Shown here one piece after another: positions 1-13,450 of a DNA stretch of 64,000 nucleotides. Location: NCBI RefSeq assembly GCF_949628265.1, contig NC_088787.1:5694501-5758500 (forward strand), written 5' to 3'. The position numbers and the translations under genes were made by a program. The notes beneath the pieces are model-generated. The model searched no databases. It was not told the DNA's origin and was given only the letters and a program-made list of their open reading frames with translations. This DNA is from Cloeon dipterum (Eukaryota > Arthropoda > Insecta > Ephemeroptera > Baetidae). Positions within the stretch are counted from its first letter, which is position 1; the number at the start of each line of letters is the position of its first letter.

Positions 1-589
1 ATTATTGTTTACTAAAAATAATTATTTTCCCTAAAGCTTTTGTCTAAATGATATTTATTTTATATACATGAATTCATCTAAATAAAAAATTACTAAATTT
101 AACTATTAAAATTAGATCATAATTTTTACGGTAAAACGACTGATTTTGTTCTGGAAATCTGTGACAACAATAAATTTAAAAAGGTTGGAAATTTGCTTAA
201 CTGTTTAATCAAATTACTAATTAATATCTAAAACGAATAATTATAGTTAAATATTAATATATAACGTACTTTTCCTATTTTAATTCTTAGCAAGTACCAA
301 AATTAATTAAAACTTGAGAAAAAATCATCAGGAAATTTGGATTTTTCGGAAGAAAATTTTCCTTATCGAAAAGTAAACGATTTGAAGAGATTTTTAGGTT
401 TCTAGGCCAATTTAAAGACCTTAAAAACCTCTATTTAAAGGGCTCCATTATTTGTTGGGCAAAATTGTCATATATACTAAAATAAAATGTATAAGGATAT
501 ATTTAACAACTACCTTTTGAACAGTCAGGATATTAATTGCTTGCGGACACGTGTATCAGTGGGAAACGTTGATGTAACTAACTGCGTGT

Positions 590-800
590 ACAGGCCCATA
601 TATTATCACGCTATTATTTTCCTAATTTCCTCTATTTTCAATGCCGCGCGCCGCAGCTGAGGCTCGTAAGCCATAAATATTGTTGTTGGGTCGCGTGTGA
701 CGTAACGAGTTTGGCACATTCAAAAGTGACGTCAAACTGATACCCAACAGCGATCGCGCTTTTCAGCCTCCGCAACTTTCGCTCTTCACTATACAAATTG
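590..800. promoter_or_regulatory. GC-rich island with CRE-type sites
   Basis: A GC-rich patch in AT-rich surroundings containing GTGACGTAAC near 697 and a perfect palindromic TGACGTCA at 727-734, the consensus for CREB/ATF bZIP proteins. No exon is visible. It may be an enhancer or promoter; the target gene is not visible in the window. Confidence 0.35.
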
Positions 801-1449
801 CAAATTGTCTTTCAAACTGGGATAAATTTAATTTTAATTGTTTTGCATTTATTTCTATGATTTTCTGACAAACGTGAATTTTGTGGCATTTATTTAAATT
901 AGCTCATCGTGATGAAAGTTGCATATGAAAATAGATTTTCAAAACACAATAACAAAATTGTTCTTGGAAATAAACAACAACCAAAATATTATTAGAGGAA
1001 TAAGATAGGGAAACAGATGCAAAAGCCAATGACTGAATTTTTATCGATAAATATAGTCGATTATTTTTAGATAATTTTTTCGTGCAAAATAAACGGCTTT
1101 AGATTGATTTTTGACACATCATTAGAATCAAATTTCACATTTTTCAATTAATATTGTCAATTTTCCGAAACTAATCTAGAAAAATCTTAAAAAGCCGACG
1201 ATATATTCAATCTCTTGTGGAAAACACCCATTAATTAATTTTATTTAACTTCTAAACTGCATAATTTTAACAGGAAACACTTCTCTTGTTTTTATGTATT
1301 GGTCGTAATTTAAATAATTTGCATTTTAAAAAAATATGCCATTGAAGTGTACATTTTTTATATTAAAATTGTTAGAGGAGCAATAATTCAATCAGTATAT
1401 CAATTAACCTAAAAATAAAAATCAGCCTGTCAGATTGTAAGGCGTTAAT

Positions 1450-1740
1450 TAAATTTATGGGTGTCCAAGCGGACAACTATACCACGTTCCCCCGGACATT
1501 TTCCGCACGAGTGACCACAGAAAGGTTAATTTGCTCGCTAATTTCTGCTTCCGGCCAGGAATTAAACGAGCTGAACGCGGCTAAACGAGATTTATTAAAC
1601 ACATCAATCAAATCAAAAGCGAGCAGAGCCAAAAAGCACATCCGCGCACATGCGGGGGCGAGTGCTCGAAAAAAAAACAGTAATAATAACAACTCGAGCT
1701 GATCGTTGCACGGCTCGTTCATAATTATCGTTCCCGCGAA
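1450..1740. other. GC-rich noncoding island
   Basis: Base composition changes sharply relative to the AT-rich flanks. Short open frames exist on both strands but overlap each other and lack splice partners, so I treat them as chance. Possibly regulatory. Confidence 0.25.
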
Positions 1741-1905
1741 ATCGGTTTTTCTTCCTAGCAATTAAGACTTAATTTTTAGGCATGAATTGCTGAACAGTTT
1801 TTAGTTGAATTCTAGATTTTTCTGATTTACTTAAAGGACATATTCGAAACAATTCGATCGGAAATTTAGGAGAAAAAATTAATCAGACTGAGAATTTAAA
1901 TTTAA

Positions 1906-2276
1906 AGACCGTCTTAGACGAAGTTTCTGAGCACACCAATCGATTCTTGAGGGTCGAATTAGGTAAAGGGGATATTTTTGCCGCCCAAAAAGTCCAACGC
2001 GACGTGCGAACTTTTTTTCCCGCCAAAACAATATGAATGCAAGAACTGCGCATGCATGAGGTTTGAGCACTTGCAGAGATACCACCTGTACGAGTGACTT
2101 CTTTATCAGGTCCAGCCAGCTCTGACGCATGCGCAGGTCTCGCATTCATATTGTTTTGGCGGGAAAAATAGTTCGCCCGTCGCACTGCACTTTTTGGGCG
2201 GCAAGAATATCCACTTTACCTAATTCGACCCTCAGGAATCGATCGGTGCGCTCAGAAACTTCGTCAAAGACGGTCT
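1906..2276. mobile_element. TTAA-flanked foldback MITE, copy 1
   Basis: A 371-bp element whose left half (from AGACCGTCTTAGACG) is repeated as reverse complement in its right half (ending AAAGACGGTCT), giving arms of about 160 bp around a short loop. TTAA lies on both sides (1902-1905 and 2277-2280). Three related copies occur at 15689, 35308 and 39127. No transposase is present. TTAA target duplication is typical of piggyBac-type transposases, so a non-autonomous piggyBac-like MITE is the likely identity, although TTAA could be part of the arm itself. Confidence 0.75.
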
Positions 2277-4819
2277 TTAAAGTGTATATAGTTGCCATAA
2301 AATATATTGACAGCAAGAAGAAATCTAGAGTTCAAAGCAGACTGGGAATTTTGAGCGTAATATAAGCAATTTTTAATCCTTAAGTTATTTGGTTAAGAAT
2401 CTGCTGATTTATTTTATTTTTTTAGAAAAAAATAGAAATTTGCTCTCACCGTTCACATAGAGATTATTTAACATCCAATTTTAATACGAAATGATCTTTT
2501 AAAACATTAATTAATTTAGCATTTTAAATTTTAATATTCAATGCAATTTTCAGGTCACTAAAGATGGATAGAAAATGTTCAGATAGCTAATATTGGGTCA
2601 TCAAGTTACATAACAAACAATACTTTATTTTTACTGCAGCGTGAAATTTGGCTTGACCGCATAAAATGAGAAAAAGAGCCGATTTTCTGTCCTCTCTGTC
2701 TGGTCTTGGGGAGCCGATACAAAAAGGCCATTAGCGATTCCGTGCGATTAATGAAGGAGAACGCTAATGGTGGCTGCGTGGTGGTGCGGTGCGTGTGCCC
2801 GAAATAGCAGTCCGTCACTCCTGTCCGACCGTCTCCACGTTTCGCTTGCACCAAGAGTGCAAGTTTTATTGTGAAATCAAGTCCACCGGCCAGCCAGCCT
2901 GCGAGCTAGCACTCAACGAAGAAGAGTGAATTTTTGCCGAGGAGACCCGCAAATCGACGAGCCTTTGATTTAGTGACCCACATTTCGCTGTTTGCTGAGC
3001 CGTAAAAGAACAAAGCAAAGAAAGTAGTCGATTGAAAACAGATTTTAACTGCGCTTTTCATGAACTTCCACAGTACTTTGGAAAATATACAGAAGTTCTC
3101 TTCCTTTGAGTTGGTTTTACGTTTTACAACTCCTCTAAAGCCGAGTTCCAATGGATTTAAAAATGCATTATTCAGGATTTTAGTCAGCACAAAATGTTTC
3201 TGATTTTTTATTGATGTAAAAATTTTCAAATGGAATTAAAGAGAAGTGACTGTTGTCGATTTTTCAACGGCCGATGATTCAGAATTCAGAGCCCTCTGCG
3301 GTCAATTCTGCGGTTTTGTATTTATTTTGTTCAGTTGGATTAAATTACTGCTCATCTTGACTTGAGGGTTCGAAGTTCGAAACAGTTAGTTGCTGTATCT
3401 GGTTATGAGAACGTGGGAGGGGGCAATTTTTCACTGAGAATTTGCATCAGGCCAAAATCCTGCTATTTAAAAGATTTCTACGAATTAAAATTTCTTCTAG
3501 AGGCAATACTTTTTGACAGCAAATACTCCCAGCAAGATTAATTAAATTCAAAAATTTCGAGCCAAAATATTATAAATAAACTTGTTCTTTTTTTAAATAA
3601 AAAATTTTTAAGTTTAAGAATAATTTCCCGTTCATGTGAAAGTTTTCATTCCTCAGCTATGCCAATTCTCCTGGCTTTATCTCCCGGAATTTTCCTCTTT
3701 CTTTTTTTAATATTTTTATGAGATTTAATTAAACAAATCATTGCAAGTAATTTTCATAATATATGATTCATGCTGTTAACTATAGCAGATAGATAGATTT
3801 TTTTTCTGAGCAAATTTTGTGACATTTTTGAATTAATTTTAAATACAATTATAAAACTGCAAAAAACGTCAAAATCGGCTATGAGCCCCAGAATAAAGGC
3901 CAATTTTAAGAATAAAAATCCAGTGGTGAATGATCGTAAATAATTTTCCAAATAGAAAATTGAAACAAGTGTTTAGTTAAAATTAATAAAAATGCACAAA
4001 ATATGTAAAATATTTGCCGTTCAATTTGTTTCATATTTTTCCTCCGTGATCTTGCACATATTTAAGTATTTCAATAAACAAAAACCAAAAACTGATTTCA
4101 TTTATTTTCTTGAAAAAAAATCTCTTGTAAAATTTTAAGTTTTTTCCTCTCAAAAAAGTGCAAAAAGGAATGAATAGGAAGGGTTGGAACCTTTATACCG
4201 ATTCGGCTTCCTAGGGGAGGTAGAGACAAGTCTCCCAGTGTGCGTTTTTTTTTAAATCTGACCTTTAGAAGCTGAGATTTAGACGTGAAAACAATTATTT
4301 AGCAAACCCTAAAAAAAACATTTCGTAATTTTTAAATTTAAAAAAATCACTGTCCAGATTTTGAATCAATCTGACCTAATTTTTACGCTCTACAAGATTG
4401 GAAAATTAAAAAAAAATATTTCTATTTGCGCTTAATTTGTTAGTTTTTTTAAATTCAATTTTAGTGACCTTTGAGGTCAACAGAAAAATTATTCCACTTG
4501 ACGAGACGAGTTCAACGTCGTCCGAATTGTGTATACTACGACTGATTAAGAGAAAACTGTAACTAACTGAGCACCGGGTATTAAAATAAAATAAAAAATA
4601 GATAACCTGACACTGAATTAAAAGGATCACTGACCCTTTTTTACCTTTACTACAACACATTCTTAAAGAATGATAAATAAATTGTAAAGAAAAGATTAAT
4701 TGAGAGCCTCAAAAGGACATGTGATTTAATAAAATTTAATTTAAAAAAAATGTAATGTTATAACTGCAATCAATTCTAATTTCGTTGTTTGTTGTTCTTG
4801 ACACGAAGTAAATTTCTAC

Positions 4820-5420
4820 TTTTAAACAGAGCGAGTGTGCTGAAAGAGAGTTTGGAGCATTTAGCCGCATTTTGCTCTCTTAACTTAACTCTTTGCTTTG
4901 GCACGCGCTTCGGCGGGCGGCCTTACGTTTTCTCGTTTCTCGGCAAGTGAGAGATTTCTCGTTCTGTCACTTATTTCCGCGCTCGCTCGCTCGCTCGCTC
5001 GCGAGCCGCGTTCACACGTTCGCATAGCAGTTAATTTTTCACTGCGCCTGCCGTCGCGGTGCGATCATTTGTTTCAAATTAAAGGGGCGGCGTGCGTGCG
5101 GGTGGGCGGGCGGAGCATGAATGAAAGAAAGAGAAAAAAACAAAAAAGGGTTATAAGGGAAAGAGTTGTTTTGCCGCGGAAACAGAACAAAGCACTAAAG
5201 CAGATATAGAGAGCGACTTGATTTTTGGCCAAACGCCGCTGCCGCCGCCGCCGGCGTTAAATATATACGCGACGAACGACACACTGTGTACTCGCACTCG
5301 CGCGTTTATAAATGCAGCAGGTGGAATATCAGTTTGGCCGCCGCCAAAGTTGCGGAACAATTGCTGCCTGCCGCGCGTCCAAGCGCTTTTGCAACCAGCG
5401 GGCTAAAACGGGCTGCCGCA
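4820..5420. other. GC-rich noncoding island with CGCT microsatellite
   Basis: A roughly 600-bp island with strong CpG content, a (CGCT)n run near 4979-5002 and a (GCCGCC)-type run near 5237-5253. Open frames here are composition-driven. It resembles the other islands in the first 17 kb and may be a regulatory element or unannotated promoter. Confidence 0.3.
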
Positions 5421-6029
5421 CCGATTAAAATTTAATTTATTGTTCCAATGTGCAACAAGCACTTTTAATTGCGAATGACAACAGCTAGGACGACCAACTA
5501 TTCTCGACTAATCGTTTCTTAACCGTGCGAAAATTCTCGTTTGAAAACCAAATGCCATTTATTTTAATTAATTAATTAAATTATAACTTTATATTTGATA
5601 TTTGGTCTAGATTTGATGATATGTCATTAGTTAGAGGGAAAAACACGATGAAATTCACATCAGAAATCCGTTTTTACCAGGATTTTGCATTTTTTTTTTA
5701 ATTTTAGAACATTTTGAAAATTCAGTTTTTCATCTTCCCGTGGTGCAATTTCAAAACTAAGCTGTGCACTGGATTCCTCTCATCGAATCCAATCGAACTG
5801 ACACAAAATTTGATATTCTAGATCAAGGTCTAGGGTCACTACTGTTAATTTTGGTTTCTAATAATTATAAATTTACTATGTATAAATATTAAAAATATTA
5901 TTATTCTGGAAATGAGCTCAGGATTTTGTAAATTTCAATATGTGCTTTTACATGAGTCAAAATTAAAGTGACTTAAACTTCAGATTTTTTTCTAAATTAA
6001 AAAAAATAATTTTTCGATTTATTTTTCGT

Positions 6030-6690
6030 GTTTTTGCGAATTTTGTAAACTCCAAATCTCGAGTTCTAACCATCACAATTGCAAAAACTACCCACCGTTA
6101 GACTCGTATCAACTTCCCCAGACCAGCTGAGGGGTTTAGGGGTGCTTACCCCCATCTCCTTTCATCCCCACATGGAAACTATTTCGATAAAAAAATTCTA
6201 GCACGCTCCCTCTGCGCTTAAAAATAATTAAAATTAACCAAAATTCCTTCTAAATCACCACCCCATCCCTTCTTTCAAACCAAAAATGACAAGTTTATTA
6301 TAAAATTAAATGAAAATAAATTAATATAAAAATCCAGAGTTAATAAATGTTTAATTTTTTTGTAAATGGGTTGAAGTATAGCAACTTAGGGGTGGAGGTT
6401 AAGCACCCCTAAACCTTTTAGCTCGTCAGGGCTGATTGAGACGAGTCCAGCGGTGGGTAGTTTTTGCAGTTCTGATGGTTAGAACCCGAGATTTAGAGTT
6501 CGAAAAATTAAGAAAGTGAAAAATTCTTCATTTTTTTCGCGTTTTTTGGATTCTTTGCACCTTTAAATCTCGGGTTCTAACCATCAGAATTGAAAAAATT
6601 ACCCACCGTTAGACTCGTCTCAACCTCCCCTAACCAGCTGACGCATTTAGGGGGTGCTCACCCTTTTCCCCTTTCAACCCCCTGCTGTAA
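6030..6690. repeat. Repeat family C, three alternating inverted arms
   Basis: A unit of about 130-170 bp, marked by CCGAGATTT, GGTGGGTAGTTTT and the inverse forms, occurs three times in alternating orientation: minus at about 6040-6200, plus at about 6370-6510, minus at about 6555-6690. Adjacent arms can therefore pair as hairpins. Further copies lie near 17,050-17,190 and, degraded, near 34,555-34,640. Confidence 0.65.
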
Positions 6691-7229
6691 TATCAAGAGG
6701 AAAAATGTTTTCACTAAAGCATCTCGTCGTTAAATGTTTTGAATTAATTGCTCTAAATTTTCTAACTGTAACAGCACTATAAAAATTTACAGTTGCAGGA
6801 AATTTGAAGTTTACAAATTAAAATTAAATTAGCAGAATATTAATAAATAAATCGTTTGGGGAAAGATTTGAAATATTCTCATAATATGACCCATCGATCA
6901 AGACGTCTCATTAAAAATGATCTCCAAACAAAATTTCCAAAACGACAGGCTACATGACACAATGAAATTGATGCTCTTCTAGAAACGCAGGGAATCATAA
7001 ATCATGTTCCGTTATTGGTTTTTATTTAAAAATCTGCAATCCGAGGGCAAACGTTTTTCTGGCGATTTTTATTTCTAACCATTTCACTTCCAGGAACGAG
7101 CCGTGTGGAATTAGCAAATAAACAGTCGAAGCTTCAGTCAGCGAGTCATCGAGTCGGCGGCTCCAAAAAATAACCATTAACGCAAATATCCGAATTGACA
7201 GTGGCATTTATTACGTAATTCTTATTTTT

Positions 7230-7721
7230 GTCCCCTGCTTTCAAGGTGAGACGCGACGGCTGCCAAGACATTTAGGAATTATTATAACCGCGGAGTGAGG
7301 ACAATAATTTTTATTTTCAGGCATGATTGTGCAAGCCGTTCTCGTCGTCGGACTGGACCAATTTTTCCTCTCGGCTGTCCAGTCAGTGTCCATCACTTGG
7401 CATTATGGCTCTGTCTGCCGTGCAGGCACATTTCTATTTTGCTCTCGCGGACGCAGCCTTGACACACACGCGCGCGCGCGCTCGCGCACGCATCGCGCAC
7501 ACAAAGCTGCTGCTGCAGCTGCCGTAAATTAGCAATAAGCGGCGCGGTCTCTCGCAGCGCGCGCGGAGCAGCGAAAAAATTCTCGCCCAAAATAACAACA
7601 GGCAGGCTCAAAACGGCCCTTCTCTCGCAATTAATTAGCAAACCGGGGGCCCTTTTTTAAGTGGCCCCCATTTATAGCTCTTCGGTAATGTGTTTTCAGT
7701 TGCGGCCGAAAATAGACCAAT

Positions 7722-7758
<37 letters not shown>

Positions 7759-7920
7759 GCACCCCAGCGAGAAGAGGAGCTGCTTTTCACCTGTGCGCCG
7801 CCCCCTTTTGTCTCTTGCATAATCGGAAATACACGGCTACAGCTGAGCAGCAAAAGGGCAGACAATCGGCCGAGCGTTTTAGCGTCAAAACGGCGGTTTA
7901 AAGGCAATCAAAAATAAATT
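7230..7920. other. GC-rich noncoding island with CA microsatellite
   Basis: A GC-rich island containing alternating CGCG tracts near 7470 and a (CA)n run at about 7725-7755. No exon with matching splice phases is seen. Possibly regulatory. Confidence 0.3.
7725..7755. repeat. (CA)n microsatellite
   Basis: About 15 uninterrupted CA dinucleotides, followed by CGCACGCACG. A simple sequence repeat. Confidence 0.9.
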
Positions 7921-8054
7921 AATCTCTTTTTACCAAAAATATGTTTGCATCTGTTAAAATCGCGTGTTTCTCTTTCTTTTCCAAATTAAAACGATTAATA
8001 CATATAATCCATTATTTAAAACCGTTATTAAAATAGAAAAACATTTTTTAAATC

Positions 8055-8830
8055 GAAAAACGAGTCTACCAGTTCATTTGTGAGCATAGCAGTCGCTGGA
8101 AGAGGGCGTAACACGCGGGTCGCGGGAATTTTGAAAAAGGGGGCGTGGGATGTTCCTTCGACTTTTGGTACCGGGGTTTTTCGTATTAAAAAATACTATA
8201 ATTTTAGGCCGATTTTTTATGGGCGTGGAACCGAAATGTTCTGCGTTGAAACAGCCAAAGAGGGGGGCGTAACCGAGGAAATGCAATATGGCGGTGCGGA
8301 TATGGTAGGCAAGAAGCAAGAATGCACTGCTCGCCGCTCATAGGGGGCGTGGTGCACCACAATATTGCATTCCCTTGGTTACGCCCCCCTATTTGGCGGT
8401 TGTTTTGACGCTGAAAAAAAATCTTGTATTTTTAATACCAAAAATTCCGGTGTCAAACTTCCAAGGACAATTCCTACAATCAATTTTCAAAACGTTTAAA
8501 ACCGATAATGTATTAAAATGGACAAAATAATTCTATAAATTGCAGAAAAAACCGTCTACCAGTTTCTCTGTGAGCAGCAGTCGCTGGAAGGGGGCGTAAT
8601 TAGCGGGAATTTTAAAATGGGGGTGTGGTTCCCCAGAAATCGATAAAAGAAGGCGTGGCACGTATCGCAACGCGCGGAAGACCCTAAAATTTCAACGTTT
8701 TTCTAGATTTTTAGCTTTTTCCGGAATAAATCTGCGTTAAAATGTCTAAAAACTCAATAATTGCTCATCAAACGGCCACAGGAAAAATAGTTGTTGATTG
8801 ATAATCGGTTTATTGCACATTTCCTTTTTC
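8055..8830. repeat. GC-rich foldback repeat family B, copy 1
   Basis: A composite element with inverted arms: GGGGGGCGTAACCGAGG near 8262 pairs with a reverse-complement form near 8372-8388 around TTGCATTCC. Outer segments carrying GCAGTCGCTGGAAG with GGGCGTAA occur near 8088 and 8578 in direct orientation. A second copy with the same order lies at 24,355-25,210. Dense GGGGGCGTGG boxes resemble Sp1/KLF sites. No coding capacity is seen. Confidence 0.65.
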
Positions 8831-9509
8831 CTGTGTAGTGGCATTGGGAGATCCACATTGTCGGTTTGTGTCAAATTTTAATGTTTTTTGGTGGAGAACT
8901 TGAAATGACTACAGATTTGAAGTTTGGATGGGGGAAAAACTTTGAAAACGAAACCAAAGAACGCTAATATTTCGGTTTTTGTTTATTAACCCCCAAACAC
9001 CACCCCCGCAAACCTCTAGAGTGGTGCAAAATCAATTACAACCGCGACAAAAAAATTAAAAGTCCGGAACAACTTAAAAAAATTGTTATTGGGCCCAATT
9101 TGCTCCAAATCGAGTCGAAATTTTTAATATTAAAAATTTCGCTATTTTTCAATGTCCCAAAAACACGTTTTTTAGCTCTCATGCCCTGAATATATTTTCT
9201 ATAGATTTTACATTTAAAACATTTTTAATGTGCATCTTGCATCAACTAAATTTAGATTCTTTGGTATCTGGCTGCGATTTTAAGAATTGCATGAGCCAAA
9301 TTTTAGTCACCTTGACTTTAGTTTCCGATTTGTAGCTTTCCAATGGTATATTGATTTTATTACTTTTGCACTTCTGGAAGCCGAAGAGAACCAAATTTAA
9401 AGCAAACAAGTGACAAGTTTCGAAAAAAGGGCAACTTTGTGCTCCTGTAAATTCGAATCACCTAATAAAAGACAGCTGCATTTATTCTCAACTTCATAAA
9501 TCTAAAAGC

Positions 9510-9900
9510 AAATGTGATGAACCGAAGGGACAAAACACAAACGGTGTTGAGCGGCCGCGGCTCGCGTAGGTTTTATTGCTGCTTTCTATTTAAAAGCAAT
9601 TGCTGCACTGCTGGGCGTATTATTTTCACGCCGAGCGGAGACAAAAGCGGACACACAGGTGTCTGCTCCCGACCGCGACCGAACATCGACTCTTCGACTC
9701 CTCGCGGACCCGCCAAACGAACGAAAGAACGAAAGAAAGAGAAAATCTCGGCGGCAGCCGCACTGGCCAGATGCTCGCGGCTTGTCAAATAAAACGTTTA
9801 TCACGCGACACGTTCCAGAGGCACGACGCACCCTCGCCGCACGCGCGTCTGGCAACCCTAAATGGCCTCGATCTCGCGCTGCACCGCAATATTTGGATTG
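9510..9900. other. GC-rich noncoding island
   Basis: A GC-rich patch of about 390 bp with overlapping open frames in several registers and low-complexity Arg/Glu-rich translations. The same stretch is open in many frames, so composition and not coding constraint explains them. Possibly regulatory. Confidence 0.25.
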
Positions 9901-10779
9901 GACGGAATCAATGGACAACTTTATTTAAATTTTTGGTTGAAAAAAAATTTAAAAATGAAAAATAATGGAAGATGAGGAATTTGTTGATTTATTTAAGGTT
10001 TCATTTTTTAATGAATATTTTTTAATTTCTTTTGCAGATATAATTAATTTGTAAATAATAATTTTCATGATTTTTCTTTTAAAAATGAGCTCTTTTACGT
10101 CACATTCAAATTTTTCCAATACGAAAATTTTACCCGGCCCGAATTTCAGCGGTAAAATTGGTTCGTACTGCGCAGATCCAAGATGGAGTCTGAAGGTGAG
10201 AAGCAAAAAGCTCTCTTTGGAGTGCCGTACGAGTGTCAAGAGTTTGTTTTTACGATCCAAAAGACACAATTAGCACAAGTAATGCAAATTATGTCCCAAT
10301 ATTGACAAAAACTTGCTTCTTTTCGCGCATTTTCACGTGATTGTTTTTTCGCGCCATACTCCACCGGACGCCATATCTGCGCGTCACACAAATCTGGCCC
10401 CGCTGCCTAAATTTAAATATTTGCCCTCGGTACTTGTTAAAGAAACCCGGAAAACTCTTTAATTTGAGCTTGTCAAAATCCATAAATTGAAAATTGCGCC
10501 CTTTTCATATCAGAAAACATCTGTTTAGATCCCAAAAATCTCTTGTCAAGTTTTAAAATTCAATTTTCCCGTCTCTACCTCAATGTACATAAAGTAAAGC
10601 AGCAAAATGCCGAGCGAGTACACGCATCTAGAGAGATTAAAGCCGATTCGGACACTTTGCCAAAAAACCAACGATTGAGGTGAAATAAAAAAATAAATTA
10701 AATAAAAAAAAAGATAGGACGCTCGCCCAGACCTTCAACTTGGCACGCGAAATCTCGTGAAATCTATTTCTATATCTCT

Positions 10780-11060
10780 TAAATCCGCGCACTCGGTGAC
10801 TGCGCTGTGTCTTCGATTTCATTTTTGAAACGTGCCGCTGCTCAGGGGTTCCGCGTGTTTTTTAACAATGTTGTGCGCCAGCGAGGAATAAAATTGAATG
10901 AGAGTGCGCCTTTAGACAAAAATAAACGGCCAGAACATTTAACTCAATCTCGCAAGCTATAGCAGTGCTCTTTGCGCGCAGACTTGCTCGAGCGGCGGCG
11001 AAAGAGAAAGACTATACAGCGCTAAAAGCGCTCTCGCAGTGTGTGTGTGTGTGTGTGTTA
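10780..11060. other. GC-rich island ending in a GT repeat
   Basis: A moderately GC-rich patch ending in a (GT)n run at about 11,039-11,058. No exon is visible. Repeat family D copy 1 starts about 50 bp downstream. Confidence 0.25.
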
Positions 11061-11109
11061 CATAACATTTTTATTATCATACTTTTATACGCGGTTAACT
11101 TTATACTTA

Positions 11110-11610
11110 TTAAAGTGCAATGATAGGGATTTTTTTTTAATTTTAAAAAATGGTATTGCATAAAATTCCCGCCCATTTTTTTACATACTGCTGACCAAAA
11201 TTGCCCCTAAATCAAATTTGTTGAATTTTACCGGTTATACACTCCCTTATTTTGAACAAAAGAAATGAATTGCTTTCGGCGTGAGAATAATTATGAAAAT
11301 TTATTAGTGAGAAGATAAAAAAATAGTACTTTTGAGTCTTGACAGTTTTTTTCATAAATTGCAGATTTTCGAAAGGGGTCTGTGTTTGTCCTGACTAAAA
11401 TTCAGCAGTTGATAGTAGCGTCAAAAACTGACTAAATTCAGAAAGCTGATTAAATTTCCAGTTTTTTCCTATTGAGCAAATGTTTCTCAAATTTACCATT
11501 TTCGCACAAAATTCGTCTGAAAATTTCAACTGGCCGCTAAAGATTTTTTTTTAATAAAAATACCCAAAATTAAATTAATTTATTCTAGAATCACCTCCGA
11601 TTTTTCATAT
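11110..11610 (+). repeat. Dispersed repeat family D, copy 1
   Basis: A roughly 450-bp dispersed repeat recognised by the string GAAAGGGGTCTGTGTTTG near 11,374, then GTAGCGTCAAAAACTG, then CATTTTCGCACAAAATTCGTC near 11,498 and an AACTGGCCG motif. The same order is found near 26,830, 36,400 and 37,550 (plus) and near 18,380 and 52,500 (minus). No coding capacity or terminal inverted repeats are seen; the class is unknown. Confidence 0.7.
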
Positions 11611-12239
11611 TATAATTTTCTCTGTTTTTAAAGGAAAACTCGGACCCTCATGGCTATCAGAGAAATTTATTACTGATTTCCAAAGACAGATTCAATGCTT
11701 AAAACGCGCGAAAATTTTCAAATTTTTCTCGAGAGCTATTTAAAAAGTTCATTTCAGCCATTTTAGCTATATTTTTCTATTTGTAAAATAGTTTAGTATA
11801 TTTTCTAGATGGGCACGATTGAAGAAAATTTGATCAATACAGATATTTATAGAGAATTAAGTAAGTTTTTTGTTCTAAAATTGAAAATATCTAAACCCAA
11901 GGAAATGTTTTCAAAAATTCCGGAAAATCTTTTTTTGCCAGTGCGTAAACCAACTCAAATAATTGAATGGAAATTAAAAAATAGCAATTATTCCAATTAT
12001 TATAAAACTAGAAACAAAATTTAACAGAGGGCAGATATTTCACCTCCTTTATTTAAAACAAACAAAAAACCAATCCCCAGATTTCCCTCACTGCTGGTTA
12101 TAGAAACAAATAACCATATTTGTAAACTAGCCGTTTTAAAGCTGTAGAACGACCCTTTCGAATAAACAAAACAAATTAAGGCGAAGGGTTAAAACAAACA
12201 GTCACAGAATTACAAAAAAAAAAAACTAAAACTGCTTCT

Positions 12240-12690
12240 GGGAGGAACGGGTGAAAATGGTGCGGTGGCGAGAGTGCAGCAGGCGCGGCAGGTCGAACAA
12301 ACGAACGCTCGGGGCCCAATTCAAGTGCCCAACAGTGTACCACCTATTATAGGTGGCGGCTATTTCTGCGTGTTCAAAAACCCAAGCATGGCAAAAGTTT
12401 CGTGGACTCCGAGACACAAATAGCTTTTGAGAGTTTGGCCGTGCAGTGGCGGCCGGCCCGCCGGCCGGCCGACCGACCGACCGTCCGGCGGTCAGCGAGC
12501 AAGCGCCCCGTCGCTTCTTCTTCTTCTTCTTCTCTCCCTTTCTCACTGCGTTATTTGTACCTTGATAGTACAAATGAGTGTGCTCCACGAAAATAATCTC
12601 TGGAGCTCGCTCGCTCGCTCGCGCGCGCCAAGCGTTCCCACGCACCTCCATTTTTCTCACTCCATTTGTTTCCGAATCGGTTAAGGCAGA
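12240..12690. other. GC-rich noncoding island
   Basis: A strongly GC-rich island with CCGG/CCGACCGA tracts near 12,450-12,485, a TTC trinucleotide run near 12,517-12,533 and a GCTC tetranucleotide run near 12,605-12,625. The longest minus frame (144 codons) is Arg/Ala-rich low complexity with a poly-Lys run, so it is not taken as a gene. Confidence 0.3.
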
Positions 12691-12889
12691 AATGCGAGAA
12701 GTGGGCTTTTTGGCCGCTAAAGGAGGGTTGTTTTTGGAATTTTTCTGATTCTTTTGGTAAAATGAAGGCGATGTTAATGATTTTAGGGAGGATTTTATTT
12801 TCTTGAGATCAAAAATTAAGCTACTAAAATTTAAAAATTATAAATTTTTTACAGGACAGCCTCTGGAATTAAATTTAACGAATTAATCA

Positions 12890-13450
12890 AAATTAATTAT
12901 CTCAAAAGTGTGCAATAATCAATTTTTAGGACTGAAGAACAGTTAAAGTAGAGCCTTGCAGGCCAAAAATTCAAAACATTCTGCATTTTGGCTACAGTAA
13001 AGTTAGTTCATTTTGAGATTATTATTTGTTAAAGAGGACCTAAAAACTTGCAAAATGCTTGTTGCCAATGCATACACTCAACTATTAGGATTCATTGTCA
13101 GTTGAAGCCAAAATTGACCTAAATAGCAGTGTAAATTTTTTAAATAAGTGGTTATATAGCTAGCGTGCTGTTCAAATGGTGAGGACTGTCTCCTTACTTG
13201 AAATTTGATTTTATTTCCCAACAAAGAGTTTCCCTAAAAAGTTTTAAACACTGTTGGACAGATCCTGACAAGGGGAATCGAAATCTGCCAAGAAAATACG
13301 GTCAAGCGCTGGAAATTTTGGATAAAATAAGAATTTTTACCATAGCAAATGGTCATTTTTTGATTATTGCAAAAATTGTGGAGGAAATTGTGCAACAATT
13401 CAAATAATTTTTAATTTTGACCCTGAATCGACCCACTTTAAAATGTGCAA
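12890..13450 (+). repeat. Dispersed repeat family F, copy 1
   Basis: It contains GACTGTCTCCTTACTTGAAA near 13,184 and AATCTGCCAAGAAAAT near 13,280, strings shared in order with 60,265-60,440 and, degraded, with 41,115-41,260. An upstream part with GTTGCCAATGCATA near 13,062 is shared with 26,715. Class unknown. Confidence 0.55.

Noticed and set aside
10183..10195. Possible first exon ATGGAGTCTGAAG before GTGAGA
   Set aside because: Good start context and donor, but no downstream exon could be found and the surroundings are AT-rich.
12226..12660. 144-codon minus-strand open frame
   Set aside because: Arg/Ala/Lys-rich low-complexity translation inside a GC-rich island with simple repeats; no splice partner and no recognisable domain.
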